Part shown: positions 25,403-34,202 of the stretch, piece after piece
Numbering within the stretch: the stretch's first letter is position 1
How the letters are laid out: each line of letters starts with the position of its first letter
Source: Roseateles terrae
GTDB taxonomy: Bacteria; Pseudomonadota; Gammaproteobacteria; Burkholderiales; Burkholderiaceae_C
DNA: 64,000 nt
Assembly: GCF_014192155.1 (NCBI RefSeq)
Contig: NZ_JACHXO010000005.1
Location: 62,001 to 126,000, forward strand
Direction of reading: 5' to 3'
The notes under the pieces: model-generated
The model's database searches: none
Seen by the model: the letters and a program-made list of their open reading frames with translations, nothing else
Told to the model about the DNA's origin: nothing
Program-made: the position numbers and the translations under genes

Positions 25403-26947
25403 ATGCCAAGACTGTCCGACCTCAACATCGGTACGCGGTTGTCTGCCGCCTTCGCCGTGGTGTTGATCCTGCTGCTGCTGGTTCTCGCAGTGGCCTTCTC
25501 GGTGCTCACGCGCATCAGCCAGACGATGAACCAGCTGGTGGAGGACCGCTACGCGCAGATCGCCGTCAGCGACGACATCAAGAATGTCGGTGACCAGGGG
25601 GTGATCGTCATTGGTCGTCTTCTGCTGAGCAGCGATCCGGCGCAGAGCAAGCGCTACATGGACGATTACGCCAAGGTGCGTGCCGCCAATACCGAGAACT
25701 TTGCCAGGTTCGAGAAGATGCTCAATACCGACGAGGGCAAGGCGATCTTTGCCGAGCAGTCGGTGGCACGCAAGGAGTACGGCGCCGCCGTGCGCAAGCT
25801 CTTTGACCTGGTGGCCGCCGGTCAGCGAGAGCAGGCCATGACCGTCTATCAAGGCGAGATGGCGCAGCAGCAGGAGCGCTATTACGCCCTGATCGACAAG
25901 ATGGTGGACTATCAGGCCCAAGCCATGCAGACCGATGTGACACGCGCCAATGAAGATGCGCGTCGCTCCAAGCTGCTGATGGGTGCGGTGGCGATCGTTG
26001 CGGTGCTGCTGGGAGTGATGACCGCTTTCAGCATCACTCGCTCGGTGACCACCCGCATCCATGGCGCCATCAGTCTGGCGGAAGATGTGGCCAAGGGCGA
26101 CCTGACCTATCACCCGGTGGCGCAGAGCCGGGATGAAGTGGGCCGGTTGGTCGCAGCCCTTCAGCACATGGTGAGCAGCCTGCACCGGATCGTCTCGGAT
26201 GTCCGTCGCGGTGCGGTGACCATTTCCGCGGCGGCGCATGAAGTGGCGCAGGGTAATGCGGATCTGTCCGCCCGCACCGAGGCGCAGGCCAGCGCCTTGC
26301 AGCAGACGGCCTCCGCCATGGAACAACTGACGGCGGCGGTACGCATGAGTGCCGACAATGCCAATCAGGCCAGCGCCACCGCGGTCTCCGCCTCTGAAGT
26401 GGCCAGCCAGGGCGGCACCGCTGTCGGCGAAGTCGTCAGCACGATGAATTCGATTTCCGCATCGTCCCAGCGGATTGGAGAAATCATCGGCGTCATCGAC
26501 GGCATTGCCTTCCAGACCAACATCCTCGCGCTGAATGCCGCCGTGGAAGCGGCGCGGGCCGGAGAGCACGGTCGCGGCTTTGCAGTGGTGGCGTCAGAGG
26601 TGCGGGCACTGGCGCAGCGCTCGGCGGGTGCAGCCAAGGAAATCAAGTCGCTGATCGACGCCTCCACGCAGCAGGTCAGTGCCGGCAGCCGCCTGGTCAC
26701 CCATGCGGGCAACACCATGCAGCAGGTGGTGAGCGGCATCCAGCAGGTCAGCGGCGTGGTGGCGGAGATCAGCGCTTCCAGCCGGGAACAGAGCCTGGGC
26801 ATTGAACAGGTCAATGCGGCCATCATGCAGATGGACGACACCACTCAGAAAAACGCCGCCATGGTGGAACAGAGCACCGCCGCCGCACGCGCCTTGCAGG
26901 ATCAGGCCGCGCAGCTCAATGAAGCGGTGAAGACGTTTGTGCTGTGA
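25403..26947 (+). CDS. Methyl-accepting chemotaxis protein (Tar/Tsr-like topology)
   Basis: The 514-residue chemoreceptor starts [21 protein letters not shown], placed seven bases after AGGGAG at 25391-25396. TM1 is ~13-34, a four-helix-bundle periplasmic sensor ~35-190, TM2 ~194-214, then HAMP and the signalling domain with tip [20 protein letters not shown] and [16 protein letters not shown]. No CheR-tethering pentapeptide ends the protein. The stop TGA is separated by one base from the ATG of a SucA-like E1 gene, so the two are almost certainly on one mRNA. Confidence 0.95.
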   Translation: MPRLSDLNIGTRLSAAFAVVLILLLLVLAVAFSVLTRISQTMNQLVEDRYAQIAVSDDIKNVGDQGVIVIGRLLLSSDPAQSKRYMDDYAKVRAANTENFARFEKMLNTDEGKAIFAEQSVARKEYGAAVRKLFDLVAAGQREQAMTVYQGEMAQQQERYYALIDKMVDYQAQAMQTDVTRANEDARRSKLLMGAVAIVAVLLGVMTAFSITRSVTTRIHGAISLAEDVAKGDLTYHPVAQSRDEVGRLVAALQHMVSSLHRIVSDVRRGAVTISAAAHEVAQGNADLSARTEAQASALQQTASAMEQLTAAVRMSADNANQASATAVSASEVASQGGTAVGEVVSTMNSISASSQRIGEIIGVIDGIAFQTNILALNAAVEAARAGEHGRGFAVVASEVRALAQRSAGAAKEIKSLIDASTQQVSAGSRLVTHAGNTMQQVVSGIQQVSGVVAEISASSREQSLGIEQVNAAIMQMDDTTQKNAAMVEQSTAAARALQDQAAQLNEAVKTFVL

Positions 26948-26948
26948 T

Positions 26949-29534
26949 ATGAACGACATCCATCGGCCTGCGGGCATCCAGGGCCCGCAACCTTCCCGTC
27001 TCCGTCCCGAGGTGCTGGCGTTCATTGATGCGCATCGCCGGCTGGGCGATCGTTGCGCCGCCATCGATCCCCTCCTGCTGAGCCGTCCGGCGGATCTGGC
27101 TGCACTGGCGCCGCAGGCGTTCGGGCTGCATCCATCCGACTGGCTCAATGCGGCCGGTGCTCCGCTGTGGAGCGCACGCACGGTCGCCGACCTCGACCGT
27201 TGCCTCAAGTCCATTTATTGCGGCACGCTGGCGCTGGACGCCTCCGCGGTGAGGGATGACGAGCGTCGCGAGTGGCTCTACCAGCGGATGGAATCTGCGC
27301 CTCCGACCCCCCAGGGCCACCAGGAGCGGCTGGCGCTCCTGGAACACCTCATCCGCGCGCAGACCTGGGAAGAGCATGTGGCGCTGCACTTCCCGCACGG
27401 CAAGCGCTTCTCGCTGGAGGGATGTGAAGCGCTGATTCCGCTGCTGCATGCCGTCTGCGAATCAGCCGCCGGCCATGGCGCGGAGCGCATCCTCATGGGC
27501 ATGCCGCACCGCGGGCGGGTCAATGTGATGATCAACCTGCTGGGCCTGCCGCCGGCGCAGGTGCTGGACTTCTTCGATGCCCAATCGCCGCATCCCGAGC
27601 GCCACACCGATCTGGTCTACCACCTCGGTGGCGAGCGGATGCTGGAGACGCCGCAGGGCCGGGTGCATCTGACGCTGGCCCACAACCCGTCGCATCTGCA
27701 GAGCGTGCATCCGGTGCTGCTCGGCATGGCGCGGGCGCAGCAGGACGCGCTGGGTCCGTCGGGCTCCACCCGGGTGCTGCCGCTGATGCTGCATGGCGAC
27801 GCCGCCTTTGCCGGGCAGGGCGTTGTGATGGAGAGCCTGATGCTGGGCGGCAAGCCCGGCTACCGCGTGGGCGGTACGGTGCATGTGATCATCAACAATC
27901 AGGTGGGTTTCACCGAGCCCAATCCGATGTGCCGCTGGCCTCCGCAGGCCTGCACCGACGTCACCCGCATGGTCGATGCGCCGGTGCTGCGGGTGAATGC
28001 GGACGATCCGGAGCAGGCGCTGCGGGCCGCGCAAATCGCCATCGAGTGGCGCGCCCGCTTCCATTCGGACGTGGTCATCGACCTGATCGGCTACCGGCGG
28101 CTGGGGCATTCGGAAAGCGATGTGCCGGCGTTGACCCGCCCCCGCATCCACGCTCTGACGCAGCGTCACAGCAGCGTGGCCGACCGTTATGCCGCGCGCC
28201 TGAAGGCCGAAGGCATTGCGGCCGGGGAAGATATGGACAGCCACATCGCGCGGCGACGGTGGAAGGCGCATCAGGCGTTTTCCGATCCGCTTCTGCCGGA
28301 CTGGCAGCCGCCGGCGCCGGTGCCCAACGCCGCCATGTCGGCGCCGCCGGTCAGTGCGGACCTCCTGCGCGGCCTGGTCGCCACCATGACGCGCCTGCCG
28401 GAAGGCTTTCAGCCGCATGTGATCGTGCAGACGCTGATCGAGCACTGGCACCGCGCGGTTTCCGCCGACGACGAGGCGCCGAATGCTGACTGGGCCCTGT
28501 GCGAAGCACTGGCCTGCGCCACGCTGCTGTCCGAGGGCGTGCCCATCCGCATTTCCGGCATGGATGTGCGTCGGGGCACCTTCCTGCATCGGCAGGCGGT
28601 GTGGGTGTCGCAGGACGAGTCCCAGCCACCGCAGGAAGTGGTGCCGCTGCAGCAGCTCGGCGACGGTGCTGCGCCGTTCGAGATCTACAACTCACCGCTG
28701 TCGGAAGAGGCGGTGCTGGGTTTCGAATACGGCTACAGCGTGCAGCGGCCCGAAGGACTGACCGTCTGGGAGGCGCAGTTTGGTGACTTCGTCAATGGCG
28801 CCCAGGTGTTCCTGGATCAATACATCAGCTCGGGCGAAGACAAATGGGGCTACAGATCGGCCCTTGCGCTGCTGCTGCCGCATGGCCATGAGGGGGTGGG
28901 CCCGGATCATTCCAGCGCCTACCTCAGCCGTTTCCTGCTGCTCTGCGGCGGCGACAACCTGCGCGTGGCCATGCCGTCCACCGCGGCGCAATGGTTCCAT
29001 CTGCTTCGGCAGCAGGGTCGCTCGCCCCATCGCAAGCCGCTGGTGGTGATGACGCCCAAGGCCACGCTCTACCAGACGAAGGCGTCCCATGCTTCTCTGG
29101 CACAGCTGGTGCATGGACGGTTCGAGCCGGTGCTGGATGACGCGCGGGTGGAGAACGCGGCGCAGGTGGAACGTCTGCTGCTGTGCAGCGGCAAGATCTT
29201 CCACGACCTGGATGCCGCACGCCAGGCGGTCACCCGCGCGGACCTGGCGGTGCTCCGGCTGGAATGCCTCTATCCCTTCCCGTCCGAGGCACTTGCCGGG
29301 GTGCTGGCCCGTTATCCGTCCGCGGTGGAGCTGACCTGGGTCCAGGAAGAGCACCGCAACCAGGGCGCCTGGAGCTTTGTGCGGGAGCAGCTCGAGCCTC
29401 TGCTGCCGCCCCGGGTCCGGCTGCGGTGCGTGGCGCGGCCGACCACGGCCTCGGGCGCCACGTCCTCCCACGCCGTCCACCGGCAGGAGCAGGCCGCGCT
29501 GGTGGCGCAGGCCCTGGGCGAGTCGGGTTATTGA
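26949..29534 (+). CDS. 2-oxoglutarate dehydrogenase E1-like thiamine enzyme (orphan SucA paralogue)
   Basis: The 861-residue protein is clearly SucA-like: MGMPHRGRVNVMIN, the NPSHLQ loop, the thiamine-diphosphate site GDAAFAGQGVVMESLML then NNQVGFTEPN, RRGTFLHRQAV, EAQFGDFVNGAQVFLDQYISSGEDKWG and WVQEEHRNQGAW. It is shorter than housekeeping SucA (~930-960). The N-terminal YxxYLxDPxSVDPxW-type region that contacts the E2 partner is not visible. Some conserved positions differ (GHSESDVP for GHNExDEP; HRQ for HRH). No sucB or lpd gene is nearby. It may be a paralogous 2-oxoacid (2-oxoadipate-like) E1 or a decarboxylase. It begins one base after a chemoreceptor stop. Confidence 0.85.
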   Translation: MNDIHRPAGIQGPQPSRLRPEVLAFIDAHRRLGDRCAAIDPLLLSRPADLAALAPQAFGLHPSDWLNAAGAPLWSARTVADLDRCLKSIYCGTLALDASAVRDDERREWLYQRMESAPPTPQGHQERLALLEHLIRAQTWEEHVALHFPHGKRFSLEGCEALIPLLHAVCESAAGHGAERILMGMPHRGRVNVMINLLGLPPAQVLDFFDAQSPHPERHTDLVYHLGGERMLETPQGRVHLTLAHNPSHLQSVHPVLLGMARAQQDALGPSGSTRVLPLMLHGDAAFAGQGVVMESLMLGGKPGYRVGGTVHVIINNQVGFTEPNPMCRWPPQACTDVTRMVDAPVLRVNADDPEQALRAAQIAIEWRARFHSDVVIDLIGYRRLGHSESDVPALTRPRIHALTQRHSSVADRYAARLKAEGIAAGEDMDSHIARRRWKAHQAFSDPLLPDWQPPAPVPNAAMSAPPVSADLLRGLVATMTRLPEGFQPHVIVQTLIEHWHRAVSADDEAPNADWALCEALACATLLSEGVPIRISGMDVRRGTFLHRQAVWVSQDESQPPQEVVPLQQLGDGAAPFEIYNSPLSEEAVLGFEYGYSVQRPEGLTVWEAQFGDFVNGAQVFLDQYISSGEDKWGYRSALALLLPHGHEGVGPDHSSAYLSRFLLLCGGDNLRVAMPSTAAQWFHLLRQQGRSPHRKPLVVMTPKATLYQTKASHASLAQLVHGRFEPVLDDARVENAAQVERLLLCSGKIFHDLDAARQAVTRADLAVLRLECLYPFPSEALAGVLARYPSAVELTWVQEEHRNQGAWSFVREQLEPLLPPRVRLRCVARPTTASGATSSHAVHRQEQAALVAQALGESGY

Positions 29535-29815
29535 CCCAGCGAAGTGAAGCGGCGCTCGGACGAGGGACTGCCATGCCCCTGGCCTTGCGGACGGCCGGTC
29601 TGCAGCGTCTCGATGGCATGGCAGGCCGCTTCGGTGGCATAGGTGAGGGCCTCGTTTTCGGTGGCCCAGAGGGTGTCCAGCGACGGATGCAGGCTGTCGG
29701 CGTCGCCGATGGTGCCGACGTCCAGCAGGCGGAAGCGTCCGTGCCAGCCATCCTGTCCGGCGGGCACGGCCTCCACCACATAGCTGGTGCCACGATAGAT
29801 CTGTTCCTGCGCCAT
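29528..29815 (-). CDS. Small hypothetical protein
   Basis: The 95-residue protein starts MAQEQIYRGTSYVVEAVPAG. It has an N-terminal beta-rich half (WHGRFRLLDVGTIGDAD), a helix with ENEALTYATEAACHAIETLQ, and a polar tail. The pattern of strands plus one helix resembles small stress- or DUF-type proteins of Burkholderiales, but I cannot name the family. The stop overlaps the SucA-like gene by seven bases, tail to tail. Confidence 0.6.
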   Translation of the reverse strand: MAQEQIYRGTSYVVEAVPAGQDGWHGRFRLLDVGTIGDADSLHPSLDTLWATENEALTYATEAACHAIETLQTGRPQGQGHGSPSSERRFTSLGQ

Positions 29816-30004
29816 GGCGGGTCTCCTTGCATGAGGGGGAACCGGTAGATGGCAAGAGCGGCGCCTGCCAGGTGGCCGACACGAAATCTTTGCGGCAGGA
29901 CGCGCCCGGTTTCCCTCCCACCGGAGGCCGTTCGGGCACAACGGCCTGGGTGCGCCGCCTGCCAGAGACGGCCCATCGTTCCCCCTTTTCTGAAAGGAAT
30001 CTTC

Positions 30005-30310
30005 ATGAGCAGTCTGATCCGCATCGCCGTCCTGACCGGCGTGGCCGCCCTGGGCTATTACGCCGCACGCGGCGCCCGCAGCTCCCTGAACGCCGGCTGG
30101 CAGCGCCATGGCGGTGAGCCCGCCATGCCTCTGGGCGACGGCATGGCCGCCACGCCGCCGACTGGTGGCGTGGCCAAGGCTTCCAGTGCCCTCAACCCGG
30201 GCGAAGCCCTGAACCAGCAGAGCCGTCCGGCTGCCGGCTTCCCCAGCCGTGACTCCAACGACGGCAAGGGCGTGGCCCCGGGGCTGGGGGACTACGCGCG
30301 CGGCGCCTGA
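30005..30310 (+). CDS. Small membrane-anchored hypothetical protein
   Basis: The 101-residue protein starts MSSLIRIAVLTGVAALGYYAARG after AAGGA about seven bases upstream. One N-terminal hydrophobic segment (5-20) could anchor it or act as an uncleaved signal. The remainder is a flexible Gly/Pro/Ala/Asn-rich tail. No family is recognised. It lies upstream of the diguanylate cyclase gene on the same strand. Confidence 0.6.
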   Translation: MSSLIRIAVLTGVAALGYYAARGARSSLNAGWQRHGGEPAMPLGDGMAATPPTGGVAKASSALNPGEALNQQSRPAAGFPSRDSNDGKGVAPGLGDYARGA

Positions 30311-30359
30311 CCCTGCTCGGCTAAGATCGGCGCGTCTGCCCCTCTACGACGCGCCTATC

Positions 30360-31436
30360 TTGGATGCCCTGATTGCCCAGCTGTCTGCCACGGTCCCCAA
30401 GGCCCGCAGCCTTGAACAGCTCACACGCCCCCTGCTGGACATGCTGGGCACCATCACCGGCCTGGAATCGACCTATCTGACCGCCGTGGACGAAGCCGCG
30501 GGCCGTCAGCGGGTGCTGATGGCGCGCAATGTGGGCGCGATGCAGGTGCCGGAAGGCCTGGTGGTGGACTGGGAAGACACCCTTTGCCGCCGCGCCCTGG
30601 AAGAAGACCGACGGGTGACGCTGGATGTGCCGCAGCGCTGGCCGGACAGCCAGGCCGCACAGCGCCTCGGCATTCAAACCTATGTGAGCACACCGGTGCG
30701 CAGCGACGACGGCGCCCTGCTGGGGACCCTGTGTGGCGCCAGTGCGCGGGTGCAGCCCGTCAGCGAGGGTGCGCTGGCGGCCCTGTCGCTGTTTTCGTCG
30801 CTGGTGGGGCAGTTCATTGCGCGTGAGCGTCTGGTGGAAGAACTTCGCGCGGCCAATGAGCAGCTCGCCACCTTCGCACTGACCGATTCACTCACCGGAC
30901 TGCCCAACCGCCGGGCGCTGTTTGACGAGCTGCAGCGGCTGATTCAGCGCGCCAGCCGCGACGGCACCTGTGTGCTGGTGGGATGCGTCGATCTGGACGG
31001 ATTCAAGGCCATCAACGACCGGCTCGGCCATCAGCTCGGCGACCAGTTCCTGCGGGAAGTGGCTCAGCGCCTGTCTCTGGAAATGCGCGGCTCCGACATG
31101 CTGGCCCGCATGGGCGGCGACGAGTTCGTGGTGGTCGGCCCCGGTGTCGATCTGCGCGGGCGTCCGGTGACGACACAGGCGGGCGGCGTGATCGACCATC
31201 CGGACGCGCTGCAGGCGGCTGCCACGCTGCAGCAGCGCGCGACGCTGGCAACGGTCGGTCGCTTCGACCTGGACGGGCATCCGGTGCAGTACGCCGGTGC
31301 CAGCGTCGGGGTGGTGGCGCTGAACCCGGTCGGGCTGACGGCAGAAGAAGCGCTGCAGCGGGCCGATGCGCGCATGTATGAGGTCAAGCGAGCCCGGCAG
31401 CAGCAGCGCTTGTCGGCCACCGAAACCACGGCTTGA
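30360..31436 (+). CDS. GAF-GGDEF diguanylate cyclase
   Basis: The ~358-residue soluble protein makes cyclic di-GMP from two GTP (family function). A GAF sensor spans ~20-165 (VSTPVRSDDGALLGTLCGAS is typical). The GGDEF domain spans ~180-350, with the intact active-site loop GGDEF at residues 252-256 and a product-inhibition I-site RGSD at 243-246, five residues upstream, so it should be active and feedback-inhibited. The start is uncertain: TTG at 30360 avoids overlap, whereas ATG at 30249 would overlap the previous gene by 62 bases. The GAF ligand is unknown. Confidence 0.9.
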   Translation: MDALIAQLSATVPKARSLEQLTRPLLDMLGTITGLESTYLTAVDEAAGRQRVLMARNVGAMQVPEGLVVDWEDTLCRRALEEDRRVTLDVPQRWPDSQAAQRLGIQTYVSTPVRSDDGALLGTLCGASARVQPVSEGALAALSLFSSLVGQFIARERLVEELRAANEQLATFALTDSLTGLPNRRALFDELQRLIQRASRDGTCVLVGCVDLDGFKAINDRLGHQLGDQFLREVAQRLSLEMRGSDMLARMGGDEFVVVGPGVDLRGRPVTTQAGGVIDHPDALQAAATLQQRATLATVGRFDLDGHPVQYAGASVGVVALNPVGLTAEEALQRADARMYEVKRARQQQRLSATETTA

Positions 31437-31440
31437 TCCC

Positions 31441-32544
31441 TCAGGCGCGCCGCAGCTTCGGCTCGTGAATCGGGCAGCGGTTGAAGCCGCCGCGGAACTG
31501 CCGGGACGCGGCCAGCACCACCTTGCGGGCGCGGTTGAGCGCGCCCAGTGGCCGATGCGCAGCGATGGCGTGCCAGGGGTCGAAGGCGATCTCATCTTCC
31601 TCGACCTGACTGCGGCCCTGCAGCCAGCTTTGCTGGGCTGGCACTTCCAGCGTCGCCACTGGCACAAACGGGCTGAGATCTTCGGGCCACGGCACCGAAG
31701 CGTCTTCGATCGGCATCCGCTCGGGATCGGTGCACAGCTGCACGCGCAGCTCCCAGGTGGCCGGTGCGCCACCGCCGTCGTGGAAGAACGCCGAAATCGC
31801 ATGGCGCTGCGCATCTTCGTCGTCGCTCGAGAGCTTCTGCCCGGTGAGCGCCGTCAGCGAAGCTGAGGCCGGCGCAAGGGCGAACTTGGCGATGTAGGGG
31901 CCGTACAGGAACGGCGTCTGAGCATAGAAGGTGTCGCCGAGCGGATGGGTGGCAGGCTCGCCGCCCAGGGTCTTGAGCGTTTCGCTTTCTCCGCCGAAGG
32001 CTTCAACGACTGCTTCTGCAGCGCGCAGCACGGACGACAGCATTTCCTTGGCTTCCGGCGCCTTCTCGGTCGTCGCCGCCAGCAGCCTGGCGTCGGACAG
32101 GAACTCCTTCGGACCCGGACGGGTGAAAGCGGGCGCATTCACCATCAGGAAGTCCTGGGTGTCATGGTCCCGCGATTCAGGGACCCGCTCGCCCGGGACC
32201 CGCATCAGCTTGAGCGCCACCGCGCGCGGCGTGGAGACCTGATCGGACAATTGTTCTGCCGGCGGGGAAGAGATGCGCATCATCGCGTTGTACTGGCCGG
32301 GCTGCGAAAACAGCCCCTGCGCATAGACCGGCGGCAGTCCACCCAGCACGTTCAGTTTGCCGCGCAGCAAGGCATGACCCTTGGCGTGCACGGCGCGGAA
32401 TGCATGACCTTCGTACTCCGCCACGGTGTGCGCCATGCCGAGGAACACGTCGACCAGTTCGGCGATGGTGGCAATCTCGTCCGGCGCGGGCTGCTCCATT
32501 TCTGGCGTGAAGACAACCGGCTGGATGTCGGTCAATGGACTCAT
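31441..32544 (-). CDS. Catalase-family protein (small heme catalase-related)
   Basis: The 367-residue protein matches the catalase-related family of ~350 residues rather than classical KatA/KatE. Recognisable segments are GHAFRAVHAKGHALLRGKLNVL (likely distal His), YNAMMRISSPP, STPRAVALKLMRVPGERV, TQDFLMVNAPAF (likely distal Asn) and TFYAQTPFLYGPYIAKFAL. Family members are heme proteins, sometimes peroxidases; the activity here is not shown. The start MSPLTDIQPVVF at 32544 is preferred to the 105-residue longer frame upstream. It converges with the diguanylate cyclase, leaving four bases between stops. Confidence 0.82.
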   Translation of the reverse strand: MSPLTDIQPVVFTPEMEQPAPDEIATIAELVDVFLGMAHTVAEYEGHAFRAVHAKGHALLRGKLNVLGGLPPVYAQGLFSQPGQYNAMMRISSPPAEQLSDQVSTPRAVALKLMRVPGERVPESRDHDTQDFLMVNAPAFTRPGPKEFLSDARLLAATTEKAPEAKEMLSSVLRAAEAVVEAFGGESETLKTLGGEPATHPLGDTFYAQTPFLYGPYIAKFALAPASASLTALTGQKLSSDDEDAQRHAISAFFHDGGGAPATWELRVQLCTDPERMPIEDASVPWPEDLSPFVPVATLEVPAQQSWLQGRSQVEEDEIAFDPWHAIAAHRPLGALNRARKVVLAASRQFRGGFNRCPIHEPKLRRA

Positions 32545-32932
32545 TCGAAGGCTCCAAGGAATGCTGAGCGGAGCGCGGCAAGGTGCATGCCCGATGGCAT
32601 CGGGGTTTGCGGCGATCACGTGCTGGCGGACGAGACGTGAAACCGGCGACCCACGCAATGAAAAAAGCTGTGGTGAATGGGTCCGACCCAATTGATGCCA
32701 ATGCGAACAATGGGCGTGGGGAGCGCCTCTGAATGACGGACCCATCAACGTCCGTCGATGCATTGAAGTGTTGGGTTGGACGCTTTCCAGACGTCGCGGC
32801 GAGTGGCCCGATCCCGCCCACCGTTCTAGTGGCAAACACCGAGACGGCTTCCCGCGCACGGCAGTGCTTTGCGGGGGACACTGAACAAATCACCTTCTGA
32901 CCCGCCGCGGACATCCAGCGCGGGCTTGTGCA
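32545..32932. other. 388-base divergent intergenic region
   Basis: It should hold the promoters for the catalase-family and acyltransferase genes. It contains several symmetric GGTCC/GGACC-type elements: TGGGTCcGACCCA at 32678-32690 and ACGGAC-N8-GTCCGT at 32736-32755. No gene is supported within it. Confidence 0.5.
32736..32755. promoter_or_regulatory. Inverted repeat, possible operator
   Basis: ACGGAC (32736-32741) and GTCCGT (32750-32755) are perfect arms eight bases apart, centred in the divergent region. A second palindrome, TGGGTC-C-GACCCA, lies at 32678-32690. Shared GGTCC/GGACC cores suggest one regulator with two sites; no candidate protein is assigned. Confidence 0.3.
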
Positions 32933-34171
32933 ATGAACCCGACGCCCATTTCCGTGGAGAGCCCTTCCGTACCCGTGACGCCAGACGCGTCGGTGTCGGG
33001 GACCGATGCAGGCGTCGCGAACGCATCCGTGGGCCCGACAGTGAATCGCGGGCAGGGACTGGACGCCCTGAGAGCCGTCATGACGATGCTGGTGGTGCTG
33101 CATCACACGGCCATCACCTATGGCGCCATCGGCGGCTGGTTCTACAAGGAGATCCTGCCCAACGGCTCACTGCAGTCGAAGTTGCTGATCTTCTTCTGCA
33201 CCTTCAATCAGGCCTTTTTCATGGGTCTGTTCTTCCTGCTGGCGGGATACTTCACACCGCGGGCGATCCAGCGCAAGGGCGTGAGGGCCTATCTGCGTGA
33301 CCGATTCATCCGTCTCGGGCTCCCACTGCTGTGCTTTGGATGGGTGCTGGGACCCATCACCATCGCATGGGCGCAGACGGCCAGCGGACAACCGTTTCTT
33401 GAGACGCTGAGCCTGCTGATCAGCCGTGGCGAGTTTGAGCGGGGGCCCTTGTGGTTCTGCCAGGCGCTGCTGATGTTCGCCTGTGCCGCCGCGGTGGTGT
33501 TCAAGCTGGGCGGCCTGAGAGCGGTGCCCGCGCCCAACAATCGCCATTTGCTATGGGCGGCCGTCGGCACCGGCGCGGCGGCGTTTGTGCTGCGACTGGT
33601 GTGGCCGGTGGGAATGAGCTGGTGGGGACTTCAACTCGGTTACTTCGCCGGTTATCTGACCCTCTTCTGGGGCGGTTATGCGGCGGCCTCCACCCGTTGG
33701 CTGGAGCGCCTCGACCCGGCGCAGGTCCAGTTGTGGCGTCGGGTGTGCCGGTGGACGCTGCCCGTCCTGCCGGTGCTGGCGGTGGTCGCGCCGAAGCTGC
33801 CTGCGGTTCAGGGACCGGCGGAAGGCGGCTGGCATGTGCTGGCGGCCGTGTATGCCTTCTGGGAGCCGTTCGTGGCCTGGGGGGTGATCCTCGGGCTTCT
33901 GTGGCGCTTCCAGCACCGGATGGACCTGAGCCATCCGATCTGGCGCACGATGGGGCAGCGCGCCTACACGATCTTCGTGCTGCACGCGCCGGTGGTCGTC
34001 GGCGTCGCGCTGGCCTGGCGGCAGGTGGAGGCGCCTGCCCTGGTCAAGTTCGCTGTGACGGGGGGGCTCAGCTGCTGGTTGAGCTATCTGCTGGCCGGTG
34101 TGTGGTTGTGGGTGTGGCGGCGGGTGTCTGCGCCTGGCGCGGGACGCCAGGGCGGGGTGGCTCGGGGGTGA
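32933..34171 (+). CDS. Acyltransferase-3 family integral membrane protein
   Basis: The 412-residue protein has a ~38-residue polar N-terminus and then ~10 membrane segments. The family signature opens the core: GLDALRAVMTMLVVLHHTAI, with the conserved Arg and the HH pair implicated in acyl transfer. It continues with FFLLAGYFTPRAI and YLRDRFIRLGLPLL. Members O-acylate extracellular sugars, lipids or peptides, including OpgC-type glucan succinylation. The substrate here is unknown and there are no polysaccharide genes beside it. The divergent neighbour is a catalase-family gene. Confidence 0.88.
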   Translation: MNPTPISVESPSVPVTPDASVSGTDAGVANASVGPTVNRGQGLDALRAVMTMLVVLHHTAITYGAIGGWFYKEILPNGSLQSKLLIFFCTFNQAFFMGLFFLLAGYFTPRAIQRKGVRAYLRDRFIRLGLPLLCFGWVLGPITIAWAQTASGQPFLETLSLLISRGEFERGPLWFCQALLMFACAAAVVFKLGGLRAVPAPNNRHLLWAAVGTGAAAFVLRLVWPVGMSWWGLQLGYFAGYLTLFWGGYAAASTRWLERLDPAQVQLWRRVCRWTLPVLPVLAVVAPKLPAVQGPAEGGWHVLAAVYAFWEPFVAWGVILGLLWRFQHRMDLSHPIWRTMGQRAYTIFVLHAPVVVGVALAWRQVEAPALVKFAVTGGLSCWLSYLLAGVWLWVWRRVSAPGAGRQGGVARG

Positions 34172-34202
34172 GGGAACCCGCCCGGATGACGCCCCGGGCC
34201 AC

